Assembly (NCBI GenBank): GCA_900766265.1
Contig: CAAFUS010000018.1
Span: 420,876 to 484,875 of the forward strand
DNA: 64,000 nt
Direction: 5' to 3'
DNA from: Pseudomonadaceae bacterium
GTDB lineage: Bacteria > Pseudomonadota > Gammaproteobacteria > Pseudomonadales > Pseudomonadaceae
Made by a program: the position numbers and the translations under genes. Positions 17,644 through 28,145 of this stretch are shown here, piece after piece. Numbering within the stretch: the stretch's first letter is position 1; each line of letters begins with the position of its first letter. The notes under the pieces were generated by a model, which worked only from the letters and a program-made list of their open reading frames with translations, searched no databases and was not told the DNA's origin.

Positions 17644-18084
17644 TTACGGGTACTTGGCGAGGACCTCATCCTGCCCTGAACGGGTAAGCCCGATTACCTC
17701 GTAGGCATGTTTGGCATCACCGTGCTCCATACCGGGCGATCCAGCCGGCATGCCGGGCACGGCAATACCTAGCAGGTCGGAACGCTTGCGCAATTCGAGT
17801 ATCTGCGCCACCGGCACGTGGCCTTCAACGAACTTGCCGTTGATCACACCGGTGTGACAGGACGCCAGACGCGGCTCCACTCCTAGGTCTTGCTTCACCG
17901 AACGCATGTTGCGTTCAACATGGTCGCGGACCGCAAAGCCGTTGTCCTCCAGATAGGAGATCCAGTCCTTGCAGCAACCACAGTTGGCGTCTCGGTGTAC
18001 ATCGATGATCAAGGGTTCAGCGGCATGGATCGCCCCACTTACCAGCAGCGCCGCAAGGGCTGATATACGCAGTTTTCTAGACAT
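17644..18084 (-). CDS. copG: DUF411 copper protein CopG
   Basis: 146 residues with a signal peptide (cleavage after IHAAE) and the DUF411 core: VHRDANCGCCKDWISYL with the Cys cluster, a conserved SCHTG and EGHVP, then AVPGMPAGSPGME. CopG proteins are periplasmic copper proteins thought to change the copper redox state. The start at 18084 follows AAGG at a suitable distance and places the signal peptide at the N terminus. It lies 26 bp after copZ in what looks like one operon: cupredoxin, DUF2933, ATPase, copZ, copG. Confidence 0.9.
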   Translation of the reverse strand: MSRKLRISALAALLVSGAIHAAEPLIIDVHRDANCGCCKDWISYLEDNGFAVRDHVERNMRSVKQDLGVEPRLASCHTGVINGKFVEGHVPVAQILELRKRSDLLGIAVPGMPAGSPGMEHGDAKHAYEVIGLTRSGQDEVLAKYP

Positions 18085-18110
18085 ATAAGAACCTTGTTTG
18101 CCTCTCGTTT

Positions 18111-18383
18111 TCAGTTGCAGCCGCAGCCACCGCTGCCACCGCAACCCGTCTTTTTCATGTTGTTCGTCCCGGCTGCCGGACTGGCCAGCTGCGCGGGATA
18201 TCCCGCATCAGTCAGGGAAGCAATCAGCACTTGGCTGTCGCTCTGGCCGCTAACCCGCACCCTGGCGGCTTGCAAATCGACATCCACCTTGGTGACGCCC
18301 TCGACAGTGTTGAGCGCCTCGGTGACATGCTTGACGCACGAGCCGCAGCTCATGCCTTCGACGTTCAGTTCAATGGTGCTCAT
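18111..18383 (-). CDS. copZ: copper chaperone with CGGSGGCGCN tail
   Basis: 90 residues. An HMA domain (residues 1-66) has the metal site GMSCGSCVKH, and the C-terminal extension ends KKTGCGGSGGCGCN with three more Cys. It binds Cu(I) in the cytoplasm and would hand it to the P-type ATPase encoded just upstream. The ATG at 18383 has AGGAGA before it. The Gly/Cys tail is an addition beyond the usual CopZ fold of about 68 residues and could widen binding capacity. Confidence 0.92.
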   Translation of the reverse strand: MSTIELNVEGMSCGSCVKHVTEALNTVEGVTKVDVDLQAARVRVSGQSDSQVLIASLTDAGYPAQLASPAAGTNNMKKTGCGGSGGCGCN

Positions 18384-18456
18384 GAGAATCTCCTGGGAAG
18401 TCACCGTAATGGTTGAGCAGATGTTCAACCTTGCCAGAGCGGCAAGGTCAAGCGTT

Positions 18457-20811
<2,355 letters not shown>

Positions 20812-20816
20812 GCGAT

Positions 20817-21063
20817 CTATGTCCTATCTTCGTCCTTGGAGACACCGGTACCGCTGGAAATGGAATGGCCACCATGGTTGTGGCCAAACAAATGGATCAT
20901 TGCTATAGCAACCGGATCAGGTACGACGGCCCTTGGAGAGATGACGGTGATGCTCACGTGCCGTATGAAAGGTTCCGATTACGGCCAGCATGATCAGGGC
21001 TATGCCGGTCTTGCTCTGCCAAAATGGCAGTTCAGTAGCGCGGTGAAGATGGGTGTGATTCAC
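20817..21063 (-). pseudogene. DUF2933-like small membrane protein with frameshift
   Basis: From the GTG at 21063 (after GAGG) the frame gives NHTHLHRATELPFWQSKTGIALIMLAVIG and REHHRHLS, then stops early. One frame over, the sequence continues to MIHLFGHNHGGHSISSG and ends at 20817. Together these match the DUF2933 plan: His-rich N terminus, one membrane helix, HLFxHxHGGH end. The frames separate near 20945. DUF2933 genes commonly sit next to copper ATPases and cupredoxins, as here. Probably inactive, or a sequence error. Confidence 0.55.
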
Positions 21064-21155
21064 GGCAGTGACCTCGGGTGACTGGTTACTGTTTGATCCG
21101 CTGGGTCAGAATGAGTCGCTCCTCCCGGTGGACGTGACCCCAACCAAAGGGGGGA

Positions 21156-21689
21156 TTAACGTATCTCCACCTTGCCGACCATTCCAGCTTGATAGTGCCC
21201 TGGAATATTGCAGGCGAACTCCAGCCCCGTGGCTTTCGAGAAAGCCCAAATCAATTCTTCGCGTGCCCCAGGCTCGATCAGCACGCTATTCGGATCGTCG
21301 TGCTCCATAACGGCACTCTTATTGCCCATGTCATGCCCAATATTGCTCATATCGTGGGCACCAGTCGGGGTAAGCGCGCCGGTCTGGAACATTGCAGTCA
21401 TTTCTTCCCGGTGTGCAGCATGAGTCGCCGCGTCGCCCAGATTGAATTCATGTAGCAGGGCGCCGTCGTTATGCAGTACGAAACGGATGGTCTCACCGGC
21501 TTTAACTTCAATCGCCCCAAGATCGAAAAAGTTATCGCCCATCCGTAACTCGATAGTGCGGTCTACAGCCTGCGGATCACCCGGCTGGCCGAAATCGTAA
21601 GCATGGCCATGGTCGGGGCCGGCCATTGCGGCAGTAGCGCTGAAGATCAAACCCATTGCGGAAAAAAAAGAAACGAACTTGATTTTCAT
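21156..21689 (-). CDS. secreted cupredoxin-domain copper protein
   Basis: 177 residues with a signal peptide (cleavage after AAMAG) and a cupredoxin domain. The type 1 copper ligands appear as a His in LLHEFNLG, then Cys, His and Met in FACNIPGHYQAGM. An insert with HDMSNIGHDMGNKSAVMEHDD adds Met/His ligands. It probably binds or carries copper in the periplasm, like the CopI/plastocyanin-like proteins of other copper islands. First gene of the ATPase operon, with a CopR box about 80 bp upstream. Confidence 0.88.
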   Translation of the reverse strand: MKIKFVSFFSAMGLIFSATAAMAGPDHGHAYDFGQPGDPQAVDRTIELRMGDNFFDLGAIEVKAGETIRFVLHNDGALLHEFNLGDAATHAAHREEMTAMFQTGALTPTGAHDMSNIGHDMGNKSAVMEHDDPNSVLIEPGAREELIWAFSKATGLEFACNIPGHYQAGMVGKVEIR

Positions 21690-21768
21690 TGGTTGGGGTC
21701 CTCATTCAAGTCGTCGAAGGAATGACTTAAGGTTATTCAGGCCAGGCTGCCGACAGGCTTACACTGGG

Positions 21769-21784
21769 ATTACATTTCTGTAAG
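21769..21784 (-). promoter_or_regulatory. CopR box upstream of the cupredoxin-ATPase operon
   Basis: ATTACATTTCTGTAAG. It lies 80 bp before the cupredoxin start and matches the island consensus fully. Confidence 0.7.
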
Positions 21785-21810
21785 GCTCAACAGCCATGAC
21801 CAGATCAACA

Positions 21811-21834
21811 AAAAAAAGGCGCCAGTGAGGCGCC
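21811..21834 (-). terminator. GGCGCC hairpin with T run on the minus strand
   Basis: GGCGCC-AGTGA-GGCGCC, followed on the minus strand by seven T. It lies between the two divergent CopR boxes. It would stop a minus-strand transcript started near the copRS promoter, or be a relic of an older operon. Confidence 0.5.
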
Positions 21835-21975
21835 GTTAGGCCAAGGGAGCAATGTGGAAGGCCTGGAAAATTCCGCTGCTGGTACTGTCACAATCTTCTG
21901 CTCGTATTTGCTCGAGCAGAGATCTCGACTATGCGAACACTAGGCGCCTCCTTCTGTCAGTGAGCTGAACCGGAC

Positions 21976-21991
21976 GTTACATTTTCGTAAG
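21976..21991 (+). promoter_or_regulatory. CopR box upstream of copRS
   Basis: GTTACATTTTCGTAAG, 63 bp before the copR start. It suggests that copRS controls its own expression. Confidence 0.65.
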
Positions 21992-22053
21992 CTTCTAGTT
22001 GGCGGCCTCGTTTGCCTCCAAACTGAGCCAATCGACTCTCGGAATCTGCCCGC

Positions 22054-22731
22054 ATGAAATTACTGGTAGCTGAAGACGAACCCAAAACCGGGGCGTACCT
22101 GCAACAAGGACTTACCGAGGCCGGATTTACCGTCGACCGCGTCATGACTGGTACAGATGCGCTCCAATACGCGCTGAGTGAGGTCTATGACCTTTTGATC
22201 CTGGACGTGATGATGCCGGGGCTTGAGGGATGGGAGGTGCTGCGCATGGTCAGAGCAGCAGGGAAAGACGTACCCGTATTGTTCTTGACCGCACGTGATG
22301 GCGTAGAAGACCGCGTCAAAGGCCTGGAGCTGGGCGCGGACGACTACCTGATTAAGCCGTTCGCGTTCTCCGAACTTCTGGCAAGGGTTCGGACGTTGCT
22401 TCGCAGGGGCAGCGGCTCCCCCACCCAAACCACCGTGAAAATTTCAGATCTCGAAGTGGACCTGCTAAAGCGCCGCGCCGTTCGTGCTGGGAAGCGGATT
22501 GATCTGACGGCGAAGGAATTTTCATTGTTGGAGTTGTTGATGCGCCGGCGCGGCGAGGTGCTTCCGAAGTCCCTGATTGCCTCTCAGGTATGGGATATGA
22601 ACTTCGACAGCGACACCAACGTTATCGAGGTCGCGGTACGCCGCCTGCGCGCAAAAGTCGACGACGACTTCGATCACAAACTGATCCATACCGTGCGTGG
22701 CATGGGCTATATGATGGATGCACCAGAGTGA
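22054..22731 (+). CDS. copR: copper response regulator CopR
   Basis: 225 residues. A receiver domain (1-115) has the phosphate-accepting Asp in LLILDVMMPG, the conserved acidic pair near EDEPKTG and a Lys in LIKPFAF. An OmpR/PhoB winged-helix domain (about 125-222) has DLTAKEFSLLELLM and TNVIEVAVRRLRAKVD. It is the DNA-binding partner of CopS and the likely reader of the ATTAC-N6-GTAAK boxes in this island. It overlaps copS by four bases (GTGA). The CopR/CusR subfamily fits both sequence and context. Confidence 0.95.
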   Translation: MKLLVAEDEPKTGAYLQQGLTEAGFTVDRVMTGTDALQYALSEVYDLLILDVMMPGLEGWEVLRMVRAAGKDVPVLFLTARDGVEDRVKGLELGADDYLIKPFAFSELLARVRTLLRRGSGSPTQTTVKISDLEVDLLKRRAVRAGKRIDLTAKEFSLLELLMRRRGEVLPKSLIASQVWDMNFDSDTNVIEVAVRRLRAKVDDDFDHKLIHTVRGMGYMMDAPE

Positions 22732-24113
22732 GCCTGCGCCACCTTTCGCTGACCGCCCGCATGAGTCTCATGTTCATGTCTGTGGTGGTTGTAGTTCTCA
22801 CCATAGCGGGGCTGAGCTTCAATTTGCTCAGCCAGCATCACTTCGAAGTGTTAGATCGGCAGGCCCTGGTTGAGAAGCTCGAATCGACCAAACACATTCT
22901 CAATAACGCACGCAGCAGCGCGAACCTTGCAGAGGAGCTACCGCAGTTGCGAGCCCTGCTCGGTGCTCATCATGATTTAGCGGCGACCATCTTGAGCGGA
23001 GATGGCAGAGTGCTCTTTTCTGATCCCAAGGCAGTCGACGTCCCGGAAAGCTTCAGGCACGCAGAACAGCAGAGCATGTGGGAATGGAAATATGCCGGAC
23101 ACCTGTATAGAGGGATGACTGCCCGAATCTCGGTAGCAGACCAGCCCGAACCGCTTACAGCACTGCTGATTCTCGATGTCACTAACCACGCGCATTTCTT
23201 TCAGACTTTGCAGCGTTGGTTCGGCGTTGGATTGATCATCAGCGCCCTGATTAGTGCTGCGCTTGGCTGGGTGGTTGTTCGAAGTGGCCTCAGGCCGCTG
23301 AGGCAAGTTACCCATCTCGCCGCATCGATGTCAGCTAGGTCGTTACAGGAACGAATACCCCTTGAGCCAGTACCGTTAGAGCTGCAGCAACTGGTTCTAT
23401 CCTTCAACGCGATGTTGGGTCGCCTAGAAGATGCCTTCGCCCGGCTCTCGAATTTCTCTGCGGACATTGCTCATGAATTGCGAACCCCTGTCAGCAATCT
23501 CATGACCCACACTGAGGTAGTGCTGACCAAAAAGCGGGATATTGATGCTTATGAGGAGAATCTGTACTCCAATCTAGAGGAATTGAAGCGTATGTCACGC
23601 ATGATTGACGACATGCTCTTTTTGGCCAAATCCGACAATGGCTTGATTATCCCCGAACAAGCGCCTACCGAACTCGCTGATGTCGTTGTTAAGCTGCTTG
23701 AGTACTATCACTTACTAGCCGACGAACGCGATATCCGTCTCTCAGTCTCAGGCGCAGGCAATGTGCTTGGAGATAAATTGATGCTCGATAGAGCGGTCTC
23801 CAATTTGTTATCCAACGCGCTGCGTTACACCCCGGTTGGGGAAACTATTTCTGTAACCATTCACGAGACGGAAAGGACGGTCACCCTCAGCGTCGAGAAT
23901 CCCGGAGGGACGATCAAGCCCGAGCACCTGGACAAGCTTTTCTATCGCTTCTACCGGGTCGATCCTGCCCGACGCGAGGGTAGCCCAAGCAACGCTGGCC
24001 TTGGCCTGGCAATCACCAGATCCATCGTTGAGGCCCATAAAGGCAGAATCTGGTGTACCTCAGTAGACGGCGTGACGGGCTTTCACATAGAGCTTCCCCG
24101 TCTAAATAAATAA
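22728..24113 (+). CDS. copS: copper sensor histidine kinase CopS
   Basis: 461 residues. First membrane helix at about 13-35, a periplasmic sensor loop (about 36-160) with several His and Met, a second helix near LIISALISAALGWVVV, then HAMP. The H box is DIAHELRTPVSN, followed by the N box (SNLLSNALRYTP) and G box (NAGLGLAITRSI). It senses periplasmic copper and phosphorylates CopR. I choose the GTG at 22728, which overlaps the copR stop as GTGA. The frame is open further upstream, but only inside copR. Confidence 0.93.
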   Translation: MSLRHLSLTARMSLMFMSVVVVVLTIAGLSFNLLSQHHFEVLDRQALVEKLESTKHILNNARSSANLAEELPQLRALLGAHHDLAATILSGDGRVLFSDPKAVDVPESFRHAEQQSMWEWKYAGHLYRGMTARISVADQPEPLTALLILDVTNHAHFFQTLQRWFGVGLIISALISAALGWVVVRSGLRPLRQVTHLAASMSARSLQERIPLEPVPLELQQLVLSFNAMLGRLEDAFARLSNFSADIAHELRTPVSNLMTHTEVVLTKKRDIDAYEENLYSNLEELKRMSRMIDDMLFLAKSDNGLIIPEQAPTELADVVVKLLEYYHLLADERDIRLSVSGAGNVLGDKLMLDRAVSNLLSNALRYTPVGETISVTIHETERTVTLSVENPGGTIKPEHLDKLFYRFYRVDPARREGSPSNAGLGLAITRSIVEAHKGRIWCTSVDGVTGFHIELPRLNK

Positions 24114-24149
24114 CATTTCAAAATCAGCCGCATAGCGCTCATGAGCAAC

Positions 24150-24165
24150 CTTACAAGATTGTAAT
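24150..24165 (+). promoter_or_regulatory. CopR box upstream of the copper storage gene
   Basis: CTTACAAGATTGTAAT, the consensus in the reverse sense, 112 bp before the start at 24277. Confidence 0.65.
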
Positions 24166-24276
24166 TTCAACTATTGAAACGGACGAACTCTACACGTGTC
24201 GGATTTATGTGCTACCTGAGGAATGCCTCGGGCCGGCTCAAGGCTGAACGCTTAAATACGAACTTTGGAGGAAGTC

Positions 24277-24606
24277 ATGACTAATACAATGTTCAATAGC
24301 TGCATTCAAGCTTGTTCAAACTGCGCACTAGTGTGCGAAGCATGCGCATCTGCCTGTTTACGCGAAGAAAACGTACAAGCGATGGCTCGTTGCATTGAGC
24401 TCGACAGGGATTGTGCTGACATGTGTGCTCTGGCAGCCAGACTCATGAGTCGCCAGAGCGAGTTGGCTAAAGAGTTTTGTGCATTGTGTGCAAAAATTTG
24501 CCGGGCCTGCGGTGAAGAGTGTGCCAAGCATCAGATGGATCACTGCCAAGAATGCGCGAAAGCCTGTATGAAGTGCGCTGAGGAATGTGAACGTATGGCT
24601 GTATAA
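24277..24606 (+). CDS. Cys-rich four-helix-bundle copper storage protein (Csp-like)
   Basis: 109 residues with 19 cysteines in CxxC, CxxxC and CxxxxC spacings (for example CIQACSNCALVCEACASAC), the DUF326 pattern of Csp proteins. These form four-helix bundles whose core is lined by thiols that store many Cu(I) ions. There is no signal peptide, so it should act in the cytoplasm like Csp3. GGAGGAAGTC before the ATG at 24277 fixes the start. A CopR box upstream and a strong terminator after it make it a single-gene unit. Confidence 0.9.
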   Translation: MTNTMFNSCIQACSNCALVCEACASACLREENVQAMARCIELDRDCADMCALAARLMSRQSELAKEFCALCAKICRACGEECAKHQMDHCQECAKACMKCAEECERMAV

Positions 24607-24615
24607 CCAGCAAGC

Positions 24616-24668
24616 CGCTTTCCTGCCAAGATGGTATCTTATGGACTTGGTAGGAAAGCGCTTTTATT
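24616..24668 (+). terminator. terminator after the copper storage gene
   Basis: CGCTTTCCTGCCAAG pairs with CTTGGTAGGAAAGCG over 15 bp (one G-T pair), followed by CTTTTATT. Confidence 0.85.
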
Positions 24669-24766
24669 CAGTGGCAGGACACCTACGCTCTACCCACTGA
24701 AATGACGCCTTGGCTTCTATTGTTACTCTTGTGCAAAAAAAAGAATGCCATTTGAAAAATCAGTCA

Positions 24767-24799
24767 TAAGCCAATCGTAACGATCATACAATTGGCTTA
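24767..24799 (-). terminator. terminator of the small secreted protein gene
   Basis: TAAGCCAAT and ATTGGCTTA form a nine-base stem. On the minus strand it is followed within a few bases by TTTTTC. Confidence 0.6.
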
Positions 24800-24825
24800 T
24801 ATCGTATTAATTCCCTTATAAATAA

Positions 24826-25125
24826 TTAACCGTTATTGATGCCAACTGGCGCGCTACGGAACTCCACTGAGTGGACAACTCCATCAGGAGTACGAATTTT
24901 GATTTCGTATGGCTGCGCACGATAGCTTGGCCAGCCTAGAATACTATCTTCGCCCATTGGCGTCACACTTAGTACATCACCGCTTTCAAGAAGAACCTTT
25001 AAAGCCTGTCTACCCTCGACTGCAGCATAGTCATGCTGCATCGTTGAGTTTCTATCAACCTCAGCCATTGCGAAGGAGGAACTTACGGCTATGCCAACAG
25101 CAAGAACTGCCGCAAATTTTTTCAT
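24826..25125 (-). CDS. small secreted protein of unknown function
   Basis: 99 residues with a clear signal peptide (MKKFAAVLAVGIAVSSSFAMA) and a short mature domain of about 78 residues with no Cys and few His. I do not recognise the family. The ATG at 25125 follows AAGAGGTG; a longer frame to 25182 starts before this site. Upstream there is only a weak relative of the copper box (ATTACATTAATGCTAA, 25197-25212). Copper control is therefore uncertain, though the neighbours are all copper genes. Confidence 0.7.
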   Translation of the reverse strand: MKKFAAVLAVGIAVSSSFAMAEVDRNSTMQHDYAAVEGRQALKVLLESGDVLSVTPMGEDSILGWPSYRAQPYEIKIRTPDGVVHSVEFRSAPVGINNG

Positions 25126-25408
25126 CGTTAACACCTCTTGGTCATTGATGTTGGATAGTTTAAAGGTGTCAACCTTACACAAAGCTGAGTCTTATATTAC
25201 ATTAATGCTAAGCGGAGCTTACGTGTGATGTGCTCTTAACCTCATCACTTGCACTGAAAAACAGCAGAAATTTTTGTTCGATGGCTGCTGCTCGTGGTCT
25301 TCAAATTCCGGCAGCAAGAAGCGGATACTCGAACAAGGCGTAGTTCCCCCAAGCGCAACAGAATCTCAAGACAACACTAGCATTTATGCCGTGAGCCAAT
25401 TTATTCTA

Positions 25409-26602
25409 GGGATGGTCTGAAGTAGCCCTGTGTTTCCGGCCGACTTCTGCCCTTGCCAATTTTAGAAGCGGCGATTCGACCAAAATCGATCAAGTCATCC
25501 GCTCATTTCTGAGTTTTTAGCCGCCGCGAACACCTCTCAGCGGCCATTTCCCACATTACAGGCGCACCTCTCCTGCATTCGTCAGCAAATGCCGGCGCGC
25601 CATCCACAGGTTCGACAGGGCAAACAATGTCACCAGCTGCGCCGTGTTCTTCGCCAGGCCACGGAAGCGTGTCTTCACATAACCGAACTGGCGCTTGATC
25701 ACCCGGAACGGGTGCTCGACCTTGGCGCGCACCTGGGCCTTGGCCTTCTCGATCTTGCGCTTGGCTTTGTACAGCGCGCTGCGCTTACTCAGCTTCTTGT
25801 ACGTACTGCGGCGGGCCGCGATCTGCCAGATCACCTCCCGGCCTTCATGTTCCGGGCGCTTCTCGACGCCGGGGTAACCCGCGTCGGCACCCACCATGTT
25901 TTCCTCACCGTGCAGCAGCTTGTCGACCTGGGTAACGTCTGCAACGTTGGCTGCCGTCCCTACCACGCTGTGCACCAGGCCGGACTCGGCATCGGCGCCG
26001 ATGTGGGCCTTCATGCCGAAGTAATACTGGTTTCCTTTCTTCGTCTGGTGCATTTCCGGGTCGCGCTTACCGTCCTGATTCTTGGTCGAACTCGGCGCAT
26101 GGATCAGCGTGGCATCGATGATAGTGCCTTGGCGCAACGACAAACCGCGGTCGCCCAGATAAGCATTGATCACCGCCAGAATCCCAGCCGCCAATTCGTG
26201 TTTCTCCAGCAAGCGACGGAAGTTGAGGATGGTGGTTTCGTCGGGAATGCGTTCCAGGCTCAGCCCGGCAAACTGGCGCAGGATCGTGGTCTCGTACAAC
26301 GCTTCCTCCATCGCCGGATCGCTGTAGCCGAACCAGTTCTGCATCAGGTGTACGCGTAGCATCGCCATCAGCGGATACGCCGGACGGCCGCCTTCACCCT
26401 TGGGGTAGTGCGGCTCGATCAGGGCAACCAAACCCGTCCACGGCACCACCTGATCCATCTCGATCAGGAACAACTCCTTACGGGTCTGCTTGCGCTTACC
26501 GGCGTACTCGGCGTCGGCAAAGGTCATCTGCTTCATCGGGAAACTCCGGCAACGGGATCGGCGTATTTCACCAGAAACGGGAAGTCTTCTTCAGGATTTC
26601 CC
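25409..26602. mobile_element. complete IS5-family insertion sequence
   Basis: 1194 bp, with imperfect terminal repeats GGGATGGTCTGAAGTAG (left) and GGGAAATCCTGAAGAAG (right, inverted) and TA duplicated at both flanks. It contains one intact transposase gene on the minus strand. Two degraded relatives lie at 9348-10047 and 15585-15665. It interrupts an antitoxin gene. Confidence 0.85.
25556..26536 (-). CDS. IS5-family transposase
   Basis: 326 residues, close in plan to the E. coli IS5 transposase. An N-terminal DUF772 region begins QMTFADAEYAGKRKQTRKEL. The DDE core has GTIIDATLIHAPSSTKN (first Asp), VGADAGYPG (second Asp) and a C-terminal Glu in RAKVEHPFRVIKRQFG. It catalyses cut-and-paste movement of the 1.2-kb element. 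Intact, so possibly active. Confidence 0.95.
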   Translation of the reverse strand: MKQMTFADAEYAGKRKQTRKELFLIEMDQVVPWTGLVALIEPHYPKGEGGRPAYPLMAMLRVHLMQNWFGYSDPAMEEALYETTILRQFAGLSLERIPDETTILNFRRLLEKHELAAGILAVINAYLGDRGLSLRQGTIIDATLIHAPSSTKNQDGKRDPEMHQTKKGNQYYFGMKAHIGADAESGLVHSVVGTAANVADVTQVDKLLHGEENMVGADAGYPGVEKRPEHEGREVIWQIAARRSTYKKLSKRSALYKAKRKIEKAKAQVRAKVEHPFRVIKRQFGYVKTRFRGLAKNTAQLVTLFALSNLWMARRHLLTNAGEVRL

Positions 26603-26928
26603 TAAGCACCTGGCGAGCGCCGATCTCGGTATCGCAAAGGAATATCGGCATTTTCCCACCCAAGGCATCGTTAACTGTGGTCATCCATGAGATTGCAACG
26701 GCTTTGTCTTCGAAAATTTCTTCGGCTATGACTGCTACTTGGGAAAGACGGTCTTGCTTCGTCGCGACAAGGGGATTCATCGAGTCGACAGATATCGGGT
26801 TTTCGGGCTTTTTGATCAGTCCTTTGAGTGCTGTGACGCTTTGATCCTCGGCCGGCTTATCCACAGATGCTATCTCCTTGGGCAGAAGGAAAAACTCACC
26901 ACGAATAACCCACCCTCGCATACACGAC

Positions 26929-27753
26929 CTACAGCACATAACCACTGCCTTTCAGCGAATGCCATGGCCGGCCAAGCAGTTCTGAGCACGCTGCCTGCGC
27001 GCCACCGAAGCAGAAATTCAAACTTCGAGTGAATGCTTGTGGTGATGCGTATCGCACCGACTCACCTTTCTCATTCCAGATATCGCCATTGACCGCCCGC
27101 AACAAAGCATGACCCGCAACCAGGTCATGGGGCGAAACGCTGTAGAGCGATACGGCAGCAACACCATCGCCTGCGGCAACACGCGCAAGGCGGTAAGCAA
27201 TGCTTGGCATCGGGTGGAAAATAGCCGGGTGGCAAAGCAAAGCATTCTGCTTGGCTTTTTGGGTGCCCCCATAACTGACCATTACCGCTGTCCCCGGTGC
27301 CAAGATCGCAGATTGCAGGTCATTATTCACGGGACGACCATTACGCAGTAAAGCCGGTGCACCCTCAGCCCATGCTATGCAGTCAGGACCACTAGGCGTG
27401 ACGGGGGCGTAAACCACGCCCAGCACTGGCGTTGCGTTATGCAGCAATCCGATAGAAATGGCAGAGCCCGGCCGACGATTGAGGAAGTCGCCTGTTCCAT
27501 CATTGGGGTCAACAACCCAACTAAATGGGTGGCCTGATAGCTCGCAGCCCGTTTCTTCTCCGACAAAATCGCAATTAAGGATGTGCTTCAGTCGCTGTCG
27601 CAGAAGTACCTCGATTTCAACATCGACGTCTGCCTTAAAGCCACTGCCCCTTGGGCCGTCTGGTCTATTAAGCTCTGACTCAATAAGTCGGCCTGCTTCG
27701 TAAGCAAGCTGCATGACGGGTTCAAGAAGATCGCTCAGCCGCAGTCCTGTCAT
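26929..27753 (-). CDS. inositol monophosphatase/CysQ-family phosphatase
   Basis: 274 residues with the metal-dependent phosphatase signature: VGEETG (metal-binding Glu), WVVDPNDGTGDF (DPxDGT) and SPHDLVAGHALL in place of WDxAAG. Members remove the 3' phosphate of PAP or dephosphorylate inositol phosphates and related nucleotides. Its start overlaps the stop of the zinc-ribbon gene by one base, and its end abuts the antitoxin. Chromosomal cysQ serves sulfur metabolism. A copy inside a mobile island, between an antitoxin and a zinc-ribbon protein, suggests another role, such as turnover of a nucleotide signal; that is inference. Confidence 0.85.
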   Translation of the reverse strand: MTGLRLSDLLEPVMQLAYEAGRLIESELNRPDGPRGSGFKADVDVEIEVLLRQRLKHILNCDFVGEETGCELSGHPFSWVVDPNDGTGDFLNRRPGSAISIGLLHNATPVLGVVYAPVTPSGPDCIAWAEGAPALLRNGRPVNNDLQSAILAPGTAVMVSYGGTQKAKQNALLCHPAIFHPMPSIAYRLARVAAGDGVAAVSLYSVSPHDLVAGHALLRAVNGDIWNEKGESVRYASPQAFTRSLNFCFGGAQAACSELLGRPWHSLKGSGYVL

Positions 27754-28055
27754 CAGCTCTTTTCCCAGTAGTTACCCTTGCTGACCAAGCCAAAATCCTC
27801 AGAGGAAAATGGCTGCTCATCATCGAACATGCCATTGACCATACACTCCCGACGCAATCCACTCAGCACCCTGAAAAAGCAGGGCTCGCAGAGATGCACC
27901 CGATAGTGCTTTCCGTCATGCTGTGATCCATATCCCCATTGGGCTTCAAGCTTGCCGTATTGAAGGCCATAGCCAGGGATACGAGTTCCAGAGCGGCACA
28001 CGTCGCAGATCACATCCTCAACGACATCGACCAATGCCTGCGACCTAACCTCCAT
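27753..28055 (-). CDS. zinc-ribbon-like hypothetical protein
   Basis: 100 residues with two Cys pairs, ICDVC and LCEPC, about 46 residues apart, which could bind zinc. Between them are YGKLEAQWGYGSQHDGKHYR and HLC. I know similar conserved hypothetical proteins in pseudomonads but no function. The ATG at 28055 has TGAGGTG five bases before it. The stop overlaps the start of the phosphatase gene (TGATG), so the two are translationally coupled. Confidence 0.7.
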   Translation of the reverse strand: MEVRSQALVDVVEDVICDVCRSGTRIPGYGLQYGKLEAQWGYGSQHDGKHYRVHLCEPCFFRVLSGLRRECMVNGMFDDEQPFSSEDFGLVSKGNYWEKS

Positions 28056-28145
28056 ACGCACCTCACGATTACGTTCCACGCGGCACCGGCCGGTTATGGA
28101 TTCATGCACACCGGCATCATTCGAGCAGCCTCGACTGGCTGAGCA

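Larger units (their letters stand above)
25384..26864 (-). pseudogene. Xre/MbcA/ParS-type antitoxin gene interrupted by IS5
   Basis: The minus strand from a GTG at 26864 (AAGGAG nine bases before) encodes about 87 residues, with AEEIFEDKAVAISWMTTV, NDALGGKMPIFLCDTEIGAR and QVL. This is the toxin-binding domain of MbcA/ParS/Xre antitoxins. IS5 enters after QVL. Past the IS the frame resumes as RINWLTA and TAA (stop at 25384), the expected kind of C terminus. Removing the IS and one TA restores the gene. No RES-type toxin is next to it, so the pair may already have been broken. Confidence 0.7.

Noticed and set aside
26568..26945. 125-codon antitoxin frame ending ILKKTSRFW
   Set aside because: The last residues are read from the IS5 end; the true C terminus lies beyond the IS at 25384-25408.
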